Shown here: in pieces, positions 7,105 to 15,369 of the stretch | Layout of the letters: every line of letters starts with the position of its first letter | Numbering within the stretch: position 1 is the first letter of the stretch | Origin: Oscillospiraceae bacterium | GTDB lineage: Bacteria; Bacillota; Clostridia; Oscillospirales; Ruminococcaceae | DNA length: 18,483 nt | Assembly: GCA_020024215.1 (NCBI GenBank) | Contig: JAHHUC010000044.1 | Span: forward strand, 1 to 18,483 | Direction of reading: 5' to 3' | The notes under the pieces: model-generated | Database searches by the model: none | Seen by the model: only the letters and a program-made list of their open reading frames with translations | Told to the model about the DNA's origin: nothing | Position numbers and translations under genes: made by a program

Positions 7105-8685
7105 ATGAAAAATATCTTTAAAAAGAAAGAGATAAACACTGTAAAGAGCACAGAAAAATCTCCGATTGAGGATTTTAACAACGCCAAGAAAAGGAAGAAA
7201 AAGAGAATTATTATATCCTCTTGTATCCTTCTGACAGCTGCATTGGTTTTTATATTCAATCCTAAAAAGTCCATACCTATGGCAGAGGGAATGGAAATGG
7301 CACCTAAAACTATGGAAAGCAGGGTTTCGCTCTCCGGAAAGGTGGAAAGTGAAAACAGCAAGAAAATCTACAATAAGGTATTTGACGAGGTTTTGTCTGT
7401 GGACGTAAAATTGGGTCAGATGGTGAAAAAGGGGGATGTGCTTGCTGTTATTTCAAAAAAAGAGATTGAGCAGGATATTGAAAAGCAAAAGGTAAAGATG
7501 TCAATAGCACAGCAGAACAATGTCATAGATGTTTATGAGGCTCAAAAGCAGCTGGATGACACAAAGTTTCAGATAGAAGCAGGAACATATGATGACATAG
7601 AGCTTTTGAACGAGCAGATACAGCAGGCAGCGGTGGAATTGAGCAACAGAAGAAGAGCATATAAGGAAAAGTATGATGATCTGGATGTTGAAAAGCACGA
7701 GGAAAGGGTTCGTGAGCTGGAAAGAAATATGATCTTTGCCAGAAAGAAGATGGAAGACAGAGAACAGGCTTTAAAAAAGCAGGGGCTTTCCATAAAGGAC
7801 GATAAGGAATATCTAAAGCTTAAAAATACATATGAGGAAGAGAGAAGCAAGTGGCTCAATTCCTATAATCTCTACATGGAGGAAATGTCCACCGAGGGAA
7901 GAATGGTGCAGGCGGCGCTTTTGGAATACGACAATCTTTTAAAGCGCAAAGAAAGACAGCATTTGGATTTGGATGATAAGGTTGACAAGCTGGACAGCAA
8001 TCTTAAAAAGGTAAAGCTTTCATCTGACATGACCTTGGAGGAGCTTACATTGAAGGAGCTTTTGGAAAATCTGGACAGCTGCACTGTAAAAGCTCCTATG
8101 GATGGCATGATAACAGGAATTTATCTCAAGGAGGGCGAAAAGGCAGAGGAGGTGCTTTTTGCCATTGAGGATATAAACAATCTCAGAGTTAAAGGAGATT
8201 TGAGAGAATTTGACCTTTTAAAGGTAAAGGAAGGCCAAACAGCGGAGATAAAGAGCAATTTTACCAAGGATAAGCAGATAAAAGGAACTGTTTCCAATGT
8301 GTCTTTGGCATCTGAGGTGGTCAAGGATAAGGATTATGAAAACAAAAATGCTGCTGCCCGTTTCCCCGCAGAGATAAAGATTACGGATAAGGATACAGGT
8401 CTTTTGCTGGGCTCAAGTGTGCGTGTGAAGATAACAACAGAAAAGAAGGAAAATGTGCTGGCTGTTCCTTTTGATTCAGTTATAAACGAGCCTGACGGAA
8501 AGCAGTATCTGTATAGGGCAGAAAAAAACCAAAAGGGATACATAGCTGTAAAGCAGGAAATTAAAACAGGTATGGAGACAGATTTTGAAATAGAGGTTAC
8601 TGAGGGCATAAAAGAGGGAGATATAATTTTAAAAAATGCCAATATGCTTTCAGATGGTCAAAAAATAAATCTTTCCTTAAATTAA
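7105..8685 (+). CDS. HlyD/MacA-family efflux adaptor (membrane fusion protein)
   Basis: A 526-aa adaptor with a very basic N-terminus and one membrane helix at about 34-51, leaving the rest outside. A first lipoyl half (about 73-117, SGKVESENSKKI and GQMVKKGDVL) is followed by a long charged coiled coil (about 119-320). A second lipoyl half follows (about 324-356, CTVKAPMDGMITGI), then a beta-barrel (about 360-447) and a membrane-proximal domain. In Gram-positives such proteins work with MacB-type ABC exporters, as in YknXYZ of Bacillus. The coiled coil is long for this group. The start is ATG 7105 because AGAGGAAGG (7091-7099) precedes it at five bases; a GTG at 7081 in the same frame would start inside the protease gene without a good ribosome binding site. 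The next two genes encode the matching ATPase and permease. Substrate unknown. Confidence 0.92.
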   Translation: MKNIFKKKEINTVKSTEKSPIEDFNNAKKRKKKRIIISSCILLTAALVFIFNPKKSIPMAEGMEMAPKTMESRVSLSGKVESENSKKIYNKVFDEVLSVDVKLGQMVKKGDVLAVISKKEIEQDIEKQKVKMSIAQQNNVIDVYEAQKQLDDTKFQIEAGTYDDIELLNEQIQQAAVELSNRRRAYKEKYDDLDVEKHEERVRELERNMIFARKKMEDREQALKKQGLSIKDDKEYLKLKNTYEEERSKWLNSYNLYMEEMSTEGRMVQAALLEYDNLLKRKERQHLDLDDKVDKLDSNLKKVKLSSDMTLEELTLKELLENLDSCTVKAPMDGMITGIYLKEGEKAEEVLFAIEDINNLRVKGDLREFDLLKVKEGQTAEIKSNFTKDKQIKGTVSNVSLASEVVKDKDYENKNAAARFPAEIKITDKDTGLLLGSSVRVKITTEKKENVLAVPFDSVINEPDGKQYLYRAEKNQKGYIAVKQEIKTGMETDFEIEVTEGIKEGDIILKNANMLSDGQKINLSLN

Positions 8686-8697
8686 ATGAGGCTTGAC

Positions 8698-9408
8698 ATG
8701 GAAAATAAAGAAATTATCAAAATGGAATCTGTCAAAAAGAAATTCTATGTGGGAAAGCCCAATGAGCTGACAATTTTAAAAGGGATAAGCCTTTCTGTAA
8801 AAAAGGGAGAATTTATATCAATAGTGGGGGAATCAGGCTCCGGAAAATCCACACTTATGAACATATTGGGAGCTTTGGATAAGCCCACCGAGGGCAGCTA
8901 CATTTTGGATGGTCTTAATATGCAGAATGTTCCGGATGATATGCTGTCAACAATCAGAAACAAAAAGATAGGCTTTGTCTTTCAGACCTTCAACCTTATC
9001 TCCAGATCCTCAGCACTTTCCAATATCGAGCTGCCGATGCTTTATGCAGGGGTAAATTCCAAGGAGAGAAGGCAGAGGGCGACTGAGCTTTTGGATAAGG
9101 TGGGGCTTTCAGAAAGAGCAGAGCATATGCCTAATGAGCTTTCCGGAGGTCAGAAGCAAAGGGTTGCCATAGCAAGAGCTATGGCAAACAATCCTTCCAT
9201 AATATTGGCAGATGAGCCCACCGGAGCGCTGGACACAAAAACGGGCGAAATGGTTATGGAGCTTTTTCACATGCTGCATGAGCAGGAGGGAAAGACCATA
9301 ATACTCATTACACACAACCCCAAGCTCGCCAAGGAAACCGACAGAATAATAACCATATCAGATGGACTTATTGTAGATGAGGAGGAGGGTGAGAGGAATG
9401 GAGTTTAA
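8698..9408 (+). CDS. MacB/LolD-type ABC exporter ATP-binding protein
   Basis: A 236-aa cytoplasmic ATPase that should energise the permease encoded next. Walker A GESGSGKST is at 44-52, the Q-loop in FQTFNL at 95-100, the signature LSGGQ at 148-152, Walker B ILADEPTGALD at 169-179 and the H-loop His206 in ITHNP. The Q-loop FQTFNL and the ADEPTGALD block place it in the MacB/LolD/FtsE group rather than among importers. The start is placed at ATG 8698 because TGAGG (8687-8691) lies six bases ahead. The in-frame ATG at 8686 directly abuts the adaptor stop and lacks a ribosome binding site. The gene overlaps the permease gene by 11 bases. Confidence 0.95.
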   Translation: MENKEIIKMESVKKKFYVGKPNELTILKGISLSVKKGEFISIVGESGSGKSTLMNILGALDKPTEGSYILDGLNMQNVPDDMLSTIRNKKIGFVFQTFNLISRSSALSNIELPMLYAGVNSKERRQRATELLDKVGLSERAEHMPNELSGGQKQRVAIARAMANNPSIILADEPTGALDTKTGEMVMELFHMLHEQEGKTIILITHNPKLAKETDRIITISDGLIVDEEEGERNGV

Positions 9409-10669
9409 GGAAAATATTTACCTGGCACTAAACGGCATAAAAAGCAACAAAATGCGAAGCGCCCTCACCATGCTCGGATTGATAATAGGCATATCCTCAG
9501 TTATAACAATTGTGACTGTGGGCAATGCTATGGCTAAAAGCGTGGAGGGACTGCTCAATGACCTTGGAGCCAACAGCATACAGATAAATGTGGATGCAAA
9601 GCCTGATGAAAACGGAAATTATCCATCCAGCATGACGTTTTATCCGGAGGATCTTATGACGGAAGAAATGCTTGAAAGCTATAAGGAGGCCTTTAAGGAT
9701 AAGATAGAAGCCGTCTCTGTTTCTGAATATTTGGGGGAGGCAAAAAGCACCAATGGCAGAAATAGCGCAAAGGGTTCAATAAACGGCATAAACGCTGGCG
9801 GAGAGATGGTTATGGGCTCAGGACTAAATATCCTTGCCGGAAGATTTTTTAATGAGCGTGAGGTAGCCGGAGCAAAAAATGTAGCTGTGGTGTCTGATGC
9901 TTTTGTCCGAAAGCTTTTTCCGAGGGAGAATATTTCTGACCTTTTGGGAAGAGAAATAAACCTTGAGTATAATGGTGAAATATATCCCTTAAATATATTG
10001 GGAATATATAAGTATGAGGTTACCGGCTTTGCAGCCAATATGGTCGGGGATATGTCAACAAATATTTTTGTGCCCATAACCTGTGCATACAATATAGCTA
10101 ATTATACGGATCCCGGCTTTTTTTATGCGCAGATAAAAGCTTCAAAAAATGTAAAGGATGTAGAGAGCTTTTCAAAGCTGACAGAAAAATTCTTTAATGA
10201 GCGTTATTATATGGGCAGTGATAAGCAGATAACAGCCTATAATATGGACAGCATGATAAGGGAAAGCCAGTCTATGATGTCTGCCATAAAGCTGGCAATA
10301 GGAGTGATAGCCGGAATATCTCTTATGGTCGGCGGCATAGGCGTCATGAATATAATGACTGTTTCGGTGACAGAAAGAACAAGAGAAATAGGAACAAGAA
10401 AGGCCTTGGGAGCCAAAAATTCTGCCATAAGGATGCAGTTTATTGTGGAGGCGGTTATCATATGCCTCATAGGAGGATTTTTGGGAGTCATAGCAGGAGC
10501 TGTCTTTGGCTATTTGGGCTCTATGCTTTTGGGCGAAAGAAGCCTTCCCGATTTTCTTACAGTTATGGTATCGCTTTTGTTCTCAATGGCGATAGGAGTT
10601 TTCTTCGGCTACTACCCGGCAAAGAAGGCAGCTATGCTGGAGCCTATTGAAGCCTTGAGATATGAATAG
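9398..10669 (+). CDS. MacB/FtsX-type ABC exporter permease
   Basis: A 423-aa permease with the standard MacB layout. One membrane helix (about 22-44) is followed by a large extracytoplasmic MacB_PCD-like domain (about 45-270). Three more helices lie at about 296-320, 344-372 and 383-404. The sequence MNIMTVSVTERTREIGTRKA (317-336) and the C-terminal PAKKAAMLEPIEALRYE are hallmark MacB/FtsX blocks. MacB-type transporters are mechanotransmitters that move peptides, lipoproteins or drugs from the outer face of the membrane rather than pumping across it. ATG 9398 is chosen over an in-frame ATG at 9377, because the purine-rich GGAGGAGGGTGAGAGGA lies directly before 9398. The ATPase gene stops 11 bases inside this gene. 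The sigma-like gene follows after 47 bases without a terminator. Confidence 0.94.
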   Translation: MEFKENIYLALNGIKSNKMRSALTMLGLIIGISSVITIVTVGNAMAKSVEGLLNDLGANSIQINVDAKPDENGNYPSSMTFYPEDLMTEEMLESYKEAFKDKIEAVSVSEYLGEAKSTNGRNSAKGSINGINAGGEMVMGSGLNILAGRFFNEREVAGAKNVAVVSDAFVRKLFPRENISDLLGREINLEYNGEIYPLNILGIYKYEVTGFAANMVGDMSTNIFVPITCAYNIANYTDPGFFYAQIKASKNVKDVESFSKLTEKFFNERYYMGSDKQITAYNMDSMIRESQSMMSAIKLAIGVIAGISLMVGGIGVMNIMTVSVTERTREIGTRKALGAKNSAIRMQFIVEAVIICLIGGFLGVIAGAVFGYLGSMLLGERSLPDFLTVMVSLLFSMAIGVFFGYYPAKKAAMLEPIEALRYE

Positions 10670-10716
10670 TAAATTTTAAGCCAAAATAGAAGTTGAATTT
10701 GCAGGTGGTGAGAAGA

Positions 10717-11097
10717 ATGGACAAAAGCAAGACAGAAATTTTAAGCCTAGAAAGCTATGAGCAGCTTTTTGATTCTGTCTCCTTAAAGCTGTACAGCTAT
10801 GCTGTTTTTTCTTTAAAGGATGAAGGGCAGGCCGAAGAGCTGGTGAGCCTTGCATATGCAGCCGGCTTCAAAAGCTTTTTGCTTCAAAAAAAGAAAAATT
10901 TGGAGTCCGTTCTTTTCATGCTTGTGACAAAGGGCATTATAGATAAAGACAATGATGCAATGGTGCGCTGTGCAATATATCTTTTGTTCAAGCTTAAATG
11001 GGAGCTTAAAAGGGTGGCAGATGTATTATCTGTTTCTCCCTTTTTGGTGAAGGAACTTTTAAAAACCGCAGCAAAAGATATTAAGCAGGCAGTTTAG
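10717..11097 (+). CDS. Short ECF sigma-factor-like protein, last gene of the exporter operon
   Basis: A 126-aa protein laid out like a shrunken ECF sigma factor. Residues 13-77 resemble region 2 (YEQLFDSVSLKLYSYA, then AEELVSLAYAAGFK, then VLFMLVTKGIIDK where real sigma factors read roughly WLYRIARNLAIDY). After almost no linker, residues 84-124 resemble region 4 with a helix-turn-helix (KRVADVLSVSPFLVKELLK). Typical ECF proteins are about 160-200 aa, so the linker and part of region 2.4 are missing. It is clearly paralogous to the 137-aa protein at 15370-15783. ATG 10717 follows AGGTGGTGAG; an in-frame TTG at 10693 would precede that site. It could be an active minimal sigma, a sigma mimic, or a DNA-binding accessory. 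No anti-sigma gene is visible beside it. Confidence 0.7.
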   Translation: MDKSKTEILSLESYEQLFDSVSLKLYSYAVFSLKDEGQAEELVSLAYAAGFKSFLLQKKKNLESVLFMLVTKGIIDKDNDAMVRCAIYLLFKLKWELKRVADVLSVSPFLVKELLKTAAKDIKQAV

Positions 11098-11177
11098 AAT
11101 GTGTAAAGCTTCATAGCATTACATATTCTAAAAACAGTGTTATTAAGCCATTTTTTTAAGTAAATGCAGCCAAAGAG

Positions 11178-11261
11178 AAAAAAGATGCTGAAAATGATAT
11201 GTACCATCTCTACTGTGTATCAGGTAAAGAGGGCACATATCAGAAAAAAGCATCTTTTTTT
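11178..11261 (+). terminator. Long two-stem hairpin ending in a T run: terminator, possibly a structured RNA
   Basis: AAAAAAGATGCT (11178-11189) pairs perfectly with AGCATCTTTTTT (11249-11260). An internal loop of GAAAA opposite GAAAAA follows, whose end bases could form G-A pairs. A second stem, TGATATGT (11195-11202) with ACATATCA (11235-11242), then continues inward with only three single mismatches to about 11214/11223, leaving an eight-base loop. The T run makes termination of the exporter operon the likely role, and the 5' A run could make it bidirectional. The length and the symmetric purine internal loop are more than a terminator needs, so a small RNA or a small inverted-repeat element is also possible. 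Confidence 0.7.
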
Positions 11262-11333
11262 ATTTTAAGTGTCACATTTCATGCTTTTGCTGCGTTATAT
11301 AACAAAGGGAAAGGTTTGCTTAGAAAAATACGC

Positions 11334-11362
11334 TTGACAATTTGGTCGGTTAATAGTAGACT
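11334..11362 (+). promoter_or_regulatory. Promoter of the BlaI/M56/sigma-like operon
   Basis: A perfect TTGACA (11334-11339) is followed after exactly 17 bases by TAGACT (11357-11362, four of six bases of TATAAT). The weak -10 is also the left end of an 18-base perfect palindrome, so promoter and operator are merged. That is the arrangement expected for a repressor-controlled promoter. Confidence 0.72.
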
Positions 11363-11389
11363 TAATTAAGTCTATTTAGTAACGACCAA
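11342..11389 (+). promoter_or_regulatory. 48-base nested dyad, probable BlaI-family operator
   Basis: An inner perfect palindrome, TAGACTTAATTAAGTCTA (11357-11374), is nested in outer arms TTGGTCG (11342-11348) and CGACCAA (11383-11389). Both share exactly the same centre, between 11365 and 11366. The inner element covers the -10 and start site, while the left outer arm lies in the promoter spacer. BlaI/MecI-type repressors bind dyads at their own promoters. The core here is not the TACA-N2-TGTA type of staphylococcal BlaI sites, so the specificity would differ. The outer arms may recruit a second dimer or a different protein. Confidence 0.75.
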
Positions 11390-11402
11390 GGGGGAAAATA
11401 AA

Positions 11403-11768
11403 ATGTGTGACATGAAGTTAGGCCGGGTGGAAGCAAAGTTTGCAGATTTGATATGGGATAATGAGCCTTTATCCTCCGGCAATCTTGTGAAGCTATCAAA
11501 GGACGCCTTATTGTGGAAAAAGTCCACAACCTATACAATTTTAAAAAAGCTGTGTGACAGGGGAATATTCCAAAATGAGAAAAGCGTGGTTACTTCAATA
11601 ATTTCCAAGGACGATTTTTATGCCATGCAGAGTGAGCAGTTTGTAAATGAAACTTTTAACGGTTCATTTCCTGCATTTTTGGCAGCCTTCACTAAAGTAA
11701 AAAGGCTTACCAAAAAGGAAACAGAGGAAATAAAGGCGCTGATTTCTTCTTTTGAGGAGCAGGAGTGA
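11403..11768 (+). CDS. BlaI/MecI/CopY-family transcriptional repressor
   Basis: A 121-aa winged-helix repressor of normal BlaI length. The DNA-binding part is residues 1-70, with AKFADLIWDNEPLSSGNLV and KKSTTYTILKKLCDRGI as the family signatures. The helical dimerisation part is about 76-118. In staphylococcal BlaI, proteolysis at Asn-Phe within the dimerisation domain releases the DNA. By eye the equivalent bond here is Ala95-Phe96 in FLAAFTK, so the phenylalanine is kept. The gene follows its own operator-promoter, and the adjoining gene encodes the matching M56 protease; stop and start share one base (TGATG at 11766-11770). The expected model is self-repression relieved when the M56 sensor is activated. 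The start ATG follows AAGGGGG at nine bases. Confidence 0.92.
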   Translation: MCDMKLGRVEAKFADLIWDNEPLSSGNLVKLSKDALLWKKSTTYTILKKLCDRGIFQNEKSVVTSIISKDDFYAMQSEQFVNETFNGSFPAFLAAFTKVKRLTKKETEEIKALISSFEEQE

Positions 11769-14700
11769 TGGGAAGTATATTTATAAAGCTCCTTAATATG
11801 AGCATTTCAGCCGGCTATCTTGTTGCAGCTGTAATAATTCTGAGAATCCTTTTAAAAAAATCCCCAAAGTGGATAAACCTTGTGCTGTGGGGCTTTGTGG
11901 GATTGCGATTGACAATCCCTTTTAATTTCAAAAGTGTTTTAAGCCTTATTCCGAGCGCACAAACAGTTGTAAGACCTTCATCGGCTTCAAGGATTGAGAT
12001 TCATTCAGGCTTCAATGCCTTTGACAGAGGTGCAAATAACTTTATTGCAGAAGCTGTTGCTGTTCCTCAGATAACGCCGAATTCTGAAAATATCCCTGCT
12101 GTAATTTCCGATAAGCCCATTGATATTATGGAAATATTAGGCTTTCTGTGGCTCTGCGGCTTTGTTTTTATACTTGCTTTCAGTCTGGTTAGCTTTTTGA
12201 GGCTTAAAAAGAATGTGTCTATTTCCATAAAGATAGCAAAGGGAATTTATGTATGCGATTATATAGACATACCGTTTATTTTAGGCATTTTCAATCCTAA
12301 AATCTATCTTCCGTCAAGTCTTAATAAGGAAGATGTAAAGTATGTTGTTGCCCATGAAAGAGCGCATCTGAAAAATTTTCACAATATATATAAGCCCATA
12401 GGATTTTTACTCTTGGCAGTTTACTGGTTCAACCCGTTTGTGCTGACAGCTTATGTGCTTTTTTCAAAGGATATAGAGCTTGCCTGCGATGAAGATGTTA
12501 TAAAAAATTACTCAATGCAGGAAAAAAAGGCTTATTCCTATGCGATTTTATCCTGCAGCAGCCCACATAAGATTATTTCTCCCTGTCCCTTGGCTTTTGG
12601 TGAGTTGGGAGTTAAGGAGCGAGTTAAAAAGGTGTTAAAGTATAAAAAACCGGGACTTTTGATAGTGGTATTCTCTGTTGTGCTTTGTGTGCTCTCCGCC
12701 TGCTTATTTTTAACAGATCCAAAGGAAGATACTGCATCACAAGATGGAGTTAAACCTGTGGAAAAGGAAAATAAGAATGGTGCAACAATAAGATATCCCG
12801 ATTTGGTTTCTGAAAGTGTAAAAACAAGCAAATTTTACGAGGAGGCCTTAAGGGATAAAAATGCCCATATAACTGTTAACGGCAGAGTTGTAAGCTCCCC
12901 TGAGGCGGTTATAAGGTTCTTTAATGATGCAGCAGAGGGGAAAAAAGCTGCATATACTGAATATTCCTTCACCGATATTTACAGCAAAAGCCTTTATAAA
13001 ACGGTATATACATTTGATAAGGAAAGGATAACACAAGAGGTTACAGGCTTAAAAGGGACACAGGAGAATTTGGATAAAGAGGCTTCCTTTGATGAGCTTA
13101 TATGGGACAGAAGCTATTCCCACGATATAGAATATATGTATATTTCTGATATAGGAAATATACACTGTAAGATTGCAGGTTCTTCGGAGGAATCATATTT
13201 GCCTCTTATTGATGAAAGAGATAAATTCAGAAATTATGAAGAGAACAGCAGCGTTATGGAAAAATATGTTTCCCCAATTTCTTCTGTATTGCTTTTTGGT
13301 GAAAGCTTTGACAATGCTGAGGAATTTTTCAAAAATTGCAGATATATGCCTGCTGCTGATGAAATGATAAGATATGAGACAGGTGAGAGTGAGGATTACC
13401 CAAAACGCTATTCTGATGGAAATATGCCTTTTGAAGATTTTTATGCTCTTATGTCAAAATATTTTGAGATTGATAAGGACAGGCTTTATGGTATAGTAAA
13501 GCATAATTTGAATGAAAGGGACGAATTTAATTATTTTGGCGGATACGGCGGGGCATACCCTGACATAGTGGCAGAGGAGGTAGGCACAGATAAAGACGTA
13601 AAGACAATTTTTATAAGATATTTTAATATGGACGGAAGCTATTCAGAAAACAAGAGAAGTGAGTTAAAGCTTAAAATTATGCCCGACGGCAGCTTTAAAT
13701 ATCTGTCTTTAAAAGATGCAAAATGTGATAAGATGGAATTTGGCAGCTATATGGATAATACGCTCTCCAAATTTAAAAGCCGAAATATAAAAACCTCAGA
13801 GCATGCCATGCTAAAGCCAATGGCACAGCATGATGATGTTTGGTGGTGGAATAACTATGTTTATGATTTAGTCTATGATATGCAGTACACCTATCCTGCA
13901 ATATCAGAAGCTGAAAATCAGGTGGCAGATGTCTACCGGCTTATGCTTTATGCCGCAAGACATAATGAAGCTGAGCTTTCACAAAGTAAGGGTGAATTGA
14001 CAGTAAAAAGAGAAAAAGCAGATACTCTGGCTCAGAAGTCTTTGGGAACAAAGGATGCAAGCCATCTTTATTTAGATCATATAACAGATAAAGAGGGAAA
14101 TATGAGCTACTATGTTTCTGCTGTTTACAGAAAGCAAAACGAGAATGAAGAGGGCTATGCAAAGGATGAAAGCTTCAGCATAACAAATGTACAGTACATA
14201 ACACCTTTTATATGTGAAATTTCTCTTTCAGACGGCAGAAGCATGATATTTGAACAAAACAGCAATGATGGATATATACTTAAAGGTGTAGAAGCTGTTA
14301 TGCGTGAGGGAGGCAAAAAATTAGAGCTGCAAGCAGATAAAAAGCCGGAAACAGTCTATGCCGATAATGAAAGGGAAGAGAACCTCATTGATTCCATGCA
14401 GTTTGTCGGAGCATGGGAAAATGAAATTGTGACAAATACGACAGATGGCGAAAGATTGGGCTTGCTGGAATTTTTTGTTTTTGATTCTGATAATATGAAG
14501 CAGCCCAAAAGAAGCTTTTTAGCAGCTTTGGCATACGGCGAGAATTTTGTAGATGCAGCCATTAACCAAAAGGGAAATCTTATACTTGCAACCGACCATA
14601 ATTTAAGAGAATATGACCTTAACGGAAAGCTTTTGGGAAGCCATGATTTGCCAAAGGAATATTTGGATTTGACAGCTAAAAATATAAATCTCTGGGGCAG

Positions 14701-15340
14701 CAGTTATATTTTTGACGATAACTGCAATTATATAGCTTTTGTTTATCCGGAAGGATTGTTTGCCTCCAACTTAAAAACAGGAAAAACTGTAAAGGTATGT
14801 GATGTAAAAAACAATAAAATGCTGCTGGAGGGCGGATATCCCATGGAAATAAAGGATGGTGTGCTTGTTTTTGCAGATAAGAGAAGCATTGCGCCCTGTC
14901 TTTCAAATGCAAAATATTATGATATAAAGTCGGAAACGGAAGTGCCGTCCCCATATAATATACCTGCATCACAGGATGAGGGAATACAGTTCAAATATGT
15001 TATAGATGATAAATATGCCATAGGAGAAGCTCATGGAATGTTGGAAAGCCAAAGCGATATGGAAATCTATAATATTGAGACAAAGGAAACTATAAGGATA
15101 AAGGATAAAAATGCATCGGTGATCGTTGACGGAAATGATGTGTATCTTTGGTGCAGAAAATCTCAAAGAGAAGGAGGCATCTCCTATCTTGTAAAGGCAG
15201 ATCTTAAAACAGGAGAGCTTTCAAAGCCCATATTTACATCAAATTCGGATTCATATGTAGATGTTGCCAACAAAACAGTTTTCATAAGAACAACTGCAAA
15301 CATCAACCAATCAAGCGCTATGGCAGCATTGCGTCTCTAG
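11768..15340 (+). CDS. Giant BlaR1-like M56 metallopeptidase sensor with a propeller-like ectodomain
   Basis: A 1190-aa protein, about twice the length of BlaR1. Residues 1-316 are the M56 membrane protease: helices at about 12-30, 36-60, 122-144 and 208-230, zinc motif HERAH at 196-200, third ligand Glu237 in DIELACDED, and a last helix at about 297-315. The remaining roughly 870 residues should be outside the cell. I see no penicillin-binding motifs in them. They comprise unknown mixed regions (about 340-700 and 720-860) and a C-terminal stretch (about 880-1190). That stretch has repeated short strands with ends such as REYDLNGKLL, FASNLKTGKTV, EIYNIETKETI and KADLKTGELS, suggesting a beta-propeller. 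It should sense an envelope signal and cleave the upstream BlaI-type repressor. The start is ATG 11768, sharing one base with the BlaI stop. A sigma-like gene follows after 29 bases. Confidence 0.9.
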   Translation: MGSIFIKLLNMSISAGYLVAAVIILRILLKKSPKWINLVLWGFVGLRLTIPFNFKSVLSLIPSAQTVVRPSSASRIEIHSGFNAFDRGANNFIAEAVAVPQITPNSENIPAVISDKPIDIMEILGFLWLCGFVFILAFSLVSFLRLKKNVSISIKIAKGIYVCDYIDIPFILGIFNPKIYLPSSLNKEDVKYVVAHERAHLKNFHNIYKPIGFLLLAVYWFNPFVLTAYVLFSKDIELACDEDVIKNYSMQEKKAYSYAILSCSSPHKIISPCPLAFGELGVKERVKKVLKYKKPGLLIVVFSVVLCVLSACLFLTDPKEDTASQDGVKPVEKENKNGATIRYPDLVSESVKTSKFYEEALRDKNAHITVNGRVVSSPEAVIRFFNDAAEGKKAAYTEYSFTDIYSKSLYKTVYTFDKERITQEVTGLKGTQENLDKEASFDELIWDRSYSHDIEYMYISDIGNIHCKIAGSSEESYLPLIDERDKFRNYEENSSVMEKYVSPISSVLLFGESFDNAEEFFKNCRYMPAADEMIRYETGESEDYPKRYSDGNMPFEDFYALMSKYFEIDKDRLYGIVKHNLNERDEFNYFGGYGGAYPDIVAEEVGTDKDVKTIFIRYFNMDGSYSENKRSELKLKIMPDGSFKYLSLKDAKCDKMEFGSYMDNTLSKFKSRNIKTSEHAMLKPMAQHDDVWWWNNYVYDLVYDMQYTYPAISEAENQVADVYRLMLYAARHNEAELSQSKGELTVKREKADTLAQKSLGTKDASHLYLDHITDKEGNMSYYVSAVYRKQNENEEGYAKDESFSITNVQYITPFICEISLSDGRSMIFEQNSNDGYILKGVEAVMREGGKKLELQADKKPETVYADNEREENLIDSMQFVGAWENEIVTNTTDGERLGLLEFFVFDSDNMKQPKRSFLAALAYGENFVDAAINQKGNLILATDHNLREYDLNGKLLGSHDLPKEYLDLTAKNINLWGSSYIFDDNCNYIAFVYPEGLFASNLKTGKTVKVCDVKNNKMLLEGGYPMEIKDGVLVFADKRSIAPCLSNAKYYDIKSETEVPSPYNIPASQDEGIQFKYVIDDKYAIGEAHGMLESQSDMEIYNIETKETIRIKDKNASVIVDGNDVYLWCRKSQREGGISYLVKADLKTGELSKPIFTSNSDSYVDVANKTVFIRTTANINQSSAMAALRL

Positions 15341-15369
15341 AAAAGTAAACTAAAGGAAGTGAGAACAAG

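Larger units (their letters stand above)
11098..11402 (+). other. Intergenic region between the exporter and BlaI operons
   Basis: This 305-base gap has no supportable gene on either strand. Its first 80 bases are AT-rich and unremarkable. It then holds a long structured hairpin (11178-11261), a promoter (11334-11362) and the large dyad operator of the BlaI operon (11342-11389), each listed separately. The gap ends with the ribosome binding site AAGGGGG, which lies nine bases before the ATG at 11403. Confidence 0.8.

Noticed and set aside
8686..8700. ATG 8686 as the start of the exporter ATPase
   Set aside because: It abuts the previous stop without a ribosome binding site, while ATG 8698 has TGAGG six bases upstream.
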